Origin: Bacillota bacterium
Lineage (GTDB): Bacteria; Bacillota; Sulfobacillia; RBS10-35; JAJYVN01
Direction of reading: 5' to 3'
Assembly (NCBI GenBank): GCA_021827805.1
Contig: JAKAUG010000183.1
Coordinates: 1-5,355 of the forward strand
DNA length: 5,355 bases
The position numbers and the translations under genes are program-made. The notes beneath the pieces are model-generated. The model was not told the DNA's origin. It did no database searches and saw only the letters and a list, made by a program, of their open reading frames with translations. Positions 5,135 through 5,355 of this stretch are shown here, piece by piece (within the stretch, counting starts at the first letter, position 1; every line of letters begins with the position of its first letter).

Positions 5135-5355
5135 TCAGAGCTCCGTCACCCGCACCGGCCGACCATGGTCCGCCGCCGATCGCCAGGCGGCCTCCGTCAA
5201 CTGGATGACACCGAGCCCGATGGTTGCGGGCACGAGCACATCGCGCTTCCCCTGGACGGCATCCAGGAAGGCACGATCCACACTGCCCGGCGAGGCGGGT
5301 AACTCCGTGTCCGGTACCTCGCGCACGCCCTGGACCATGACGGATTTCAGGAGAC
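5135..5355 (-). CDS. Gfo/Idh/MocA family oxidoreductase, C-terminal fragment (cut by window edge)
   Basis: Open frame running in from the right edge and ending with TGA at 5135; about 73 codons are visible. An ATG exists at 5338, but codons upstream of it (reading LLKSV) remain open to the edge, so this is taken as the tail of a longer gene. The visible part, SVDRAFLDAVQGKRDVLVPA followed by an amphipathic helix (IQLTEAAWRSA) and ending HGRPVRV, is the standard C-terminal end of this dehydrogenase family: a helix that counts towards the substrate domain, then a last helix and a short strand. No catalytic residues lie in this part. It precedes the next family member by 33 nt on the same strand, which makes it the third paralogue of the operon. 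Family assignment rests on a short region plus context. Confidence 0.75.
   Translation of the reverse strand, partial: LLKSVMVQGVREVPDTELPASPGSVDRAFLDAVQGKRDVLVPATIGLGVIQLTEAAWRSAADHGRPVRVTEL

Overview
This is a high-GC bacterial window in which every supported gene lies on the minus strand. It therefore reads from right to left: a sugar or polyol-type oxidoreductase operon (5355 to 3078), a yajQ-family gene (2918 to 2421), an HD-GYP cyclic-di-GMP phosphodiesterase gene (2329 to 1247) and an exported cupredoxin (993 to 346). The long plus-strand open frames are GC-driven shadows of these genes. The style of the HD-GYP protein (short N-terminal beta domain and a small C-terminal domain), GTG and TTG starts with GGGAG-type Shine-Dalgarno sequences, and the Cys-Gly-rich cupredoxin would fit a high-GC member of Bacillota or a neighbouring phylum such as Actinomycetota, Chloroflexota or Armatimonadota. 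This placement is tentative because no phylogenetic marker is present.

Right part (3078-5355): the end of one Gfo/Idh/MocA-type dehydrogenase, cut by the window edge, is followed by two complete members of the same fold. The gap is 33 nt between the first two, and the last two overlap by four bases (ATGA). Three paralogues in one transcript suggest serial NAD(P)-dependent redox steps on sugars, inositols or related compounds. The substrate cannot be read from the sequence.

Middle part (1247-3077): yajQ is followed by an HD-GYP gene with a complete set of catalytic metal-binding residues. YajQ-family proteins include one reported c-di-GMP-binding regulator (Xanthomonas), and HD-GYP enzymes degrade c-di-GMP, so the pair may form a small signalling locus. 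The 91-nt gap contains a close match to a sigma-28 (FliA/SigD) flagellar promoter, TAAC-N15-CCCGATAA, placed properly to drive the HD-GYP gene. This would tie c-di-GMP breakdown to the motility regulon.

Left part (1-1246): a 253-nt spacer holds a perfect inverted repeat (1199-1213) and, overlapping it, three 11-bp-phased DnaA-box-like direct repeats (1206-1236). The last gene encodes a secreted, probably Tat-exported cupredoxin with an unusual C-x3-C-G copper-site motif. The first 345 bases contain no gene I can support. No mobile element, CRISPR array or RNA gene was recognised. I see no clearly new multi-gene system. The most interesting signals are regulatory: the sigma-28-like promoter and the phased DnaA-box-like array.
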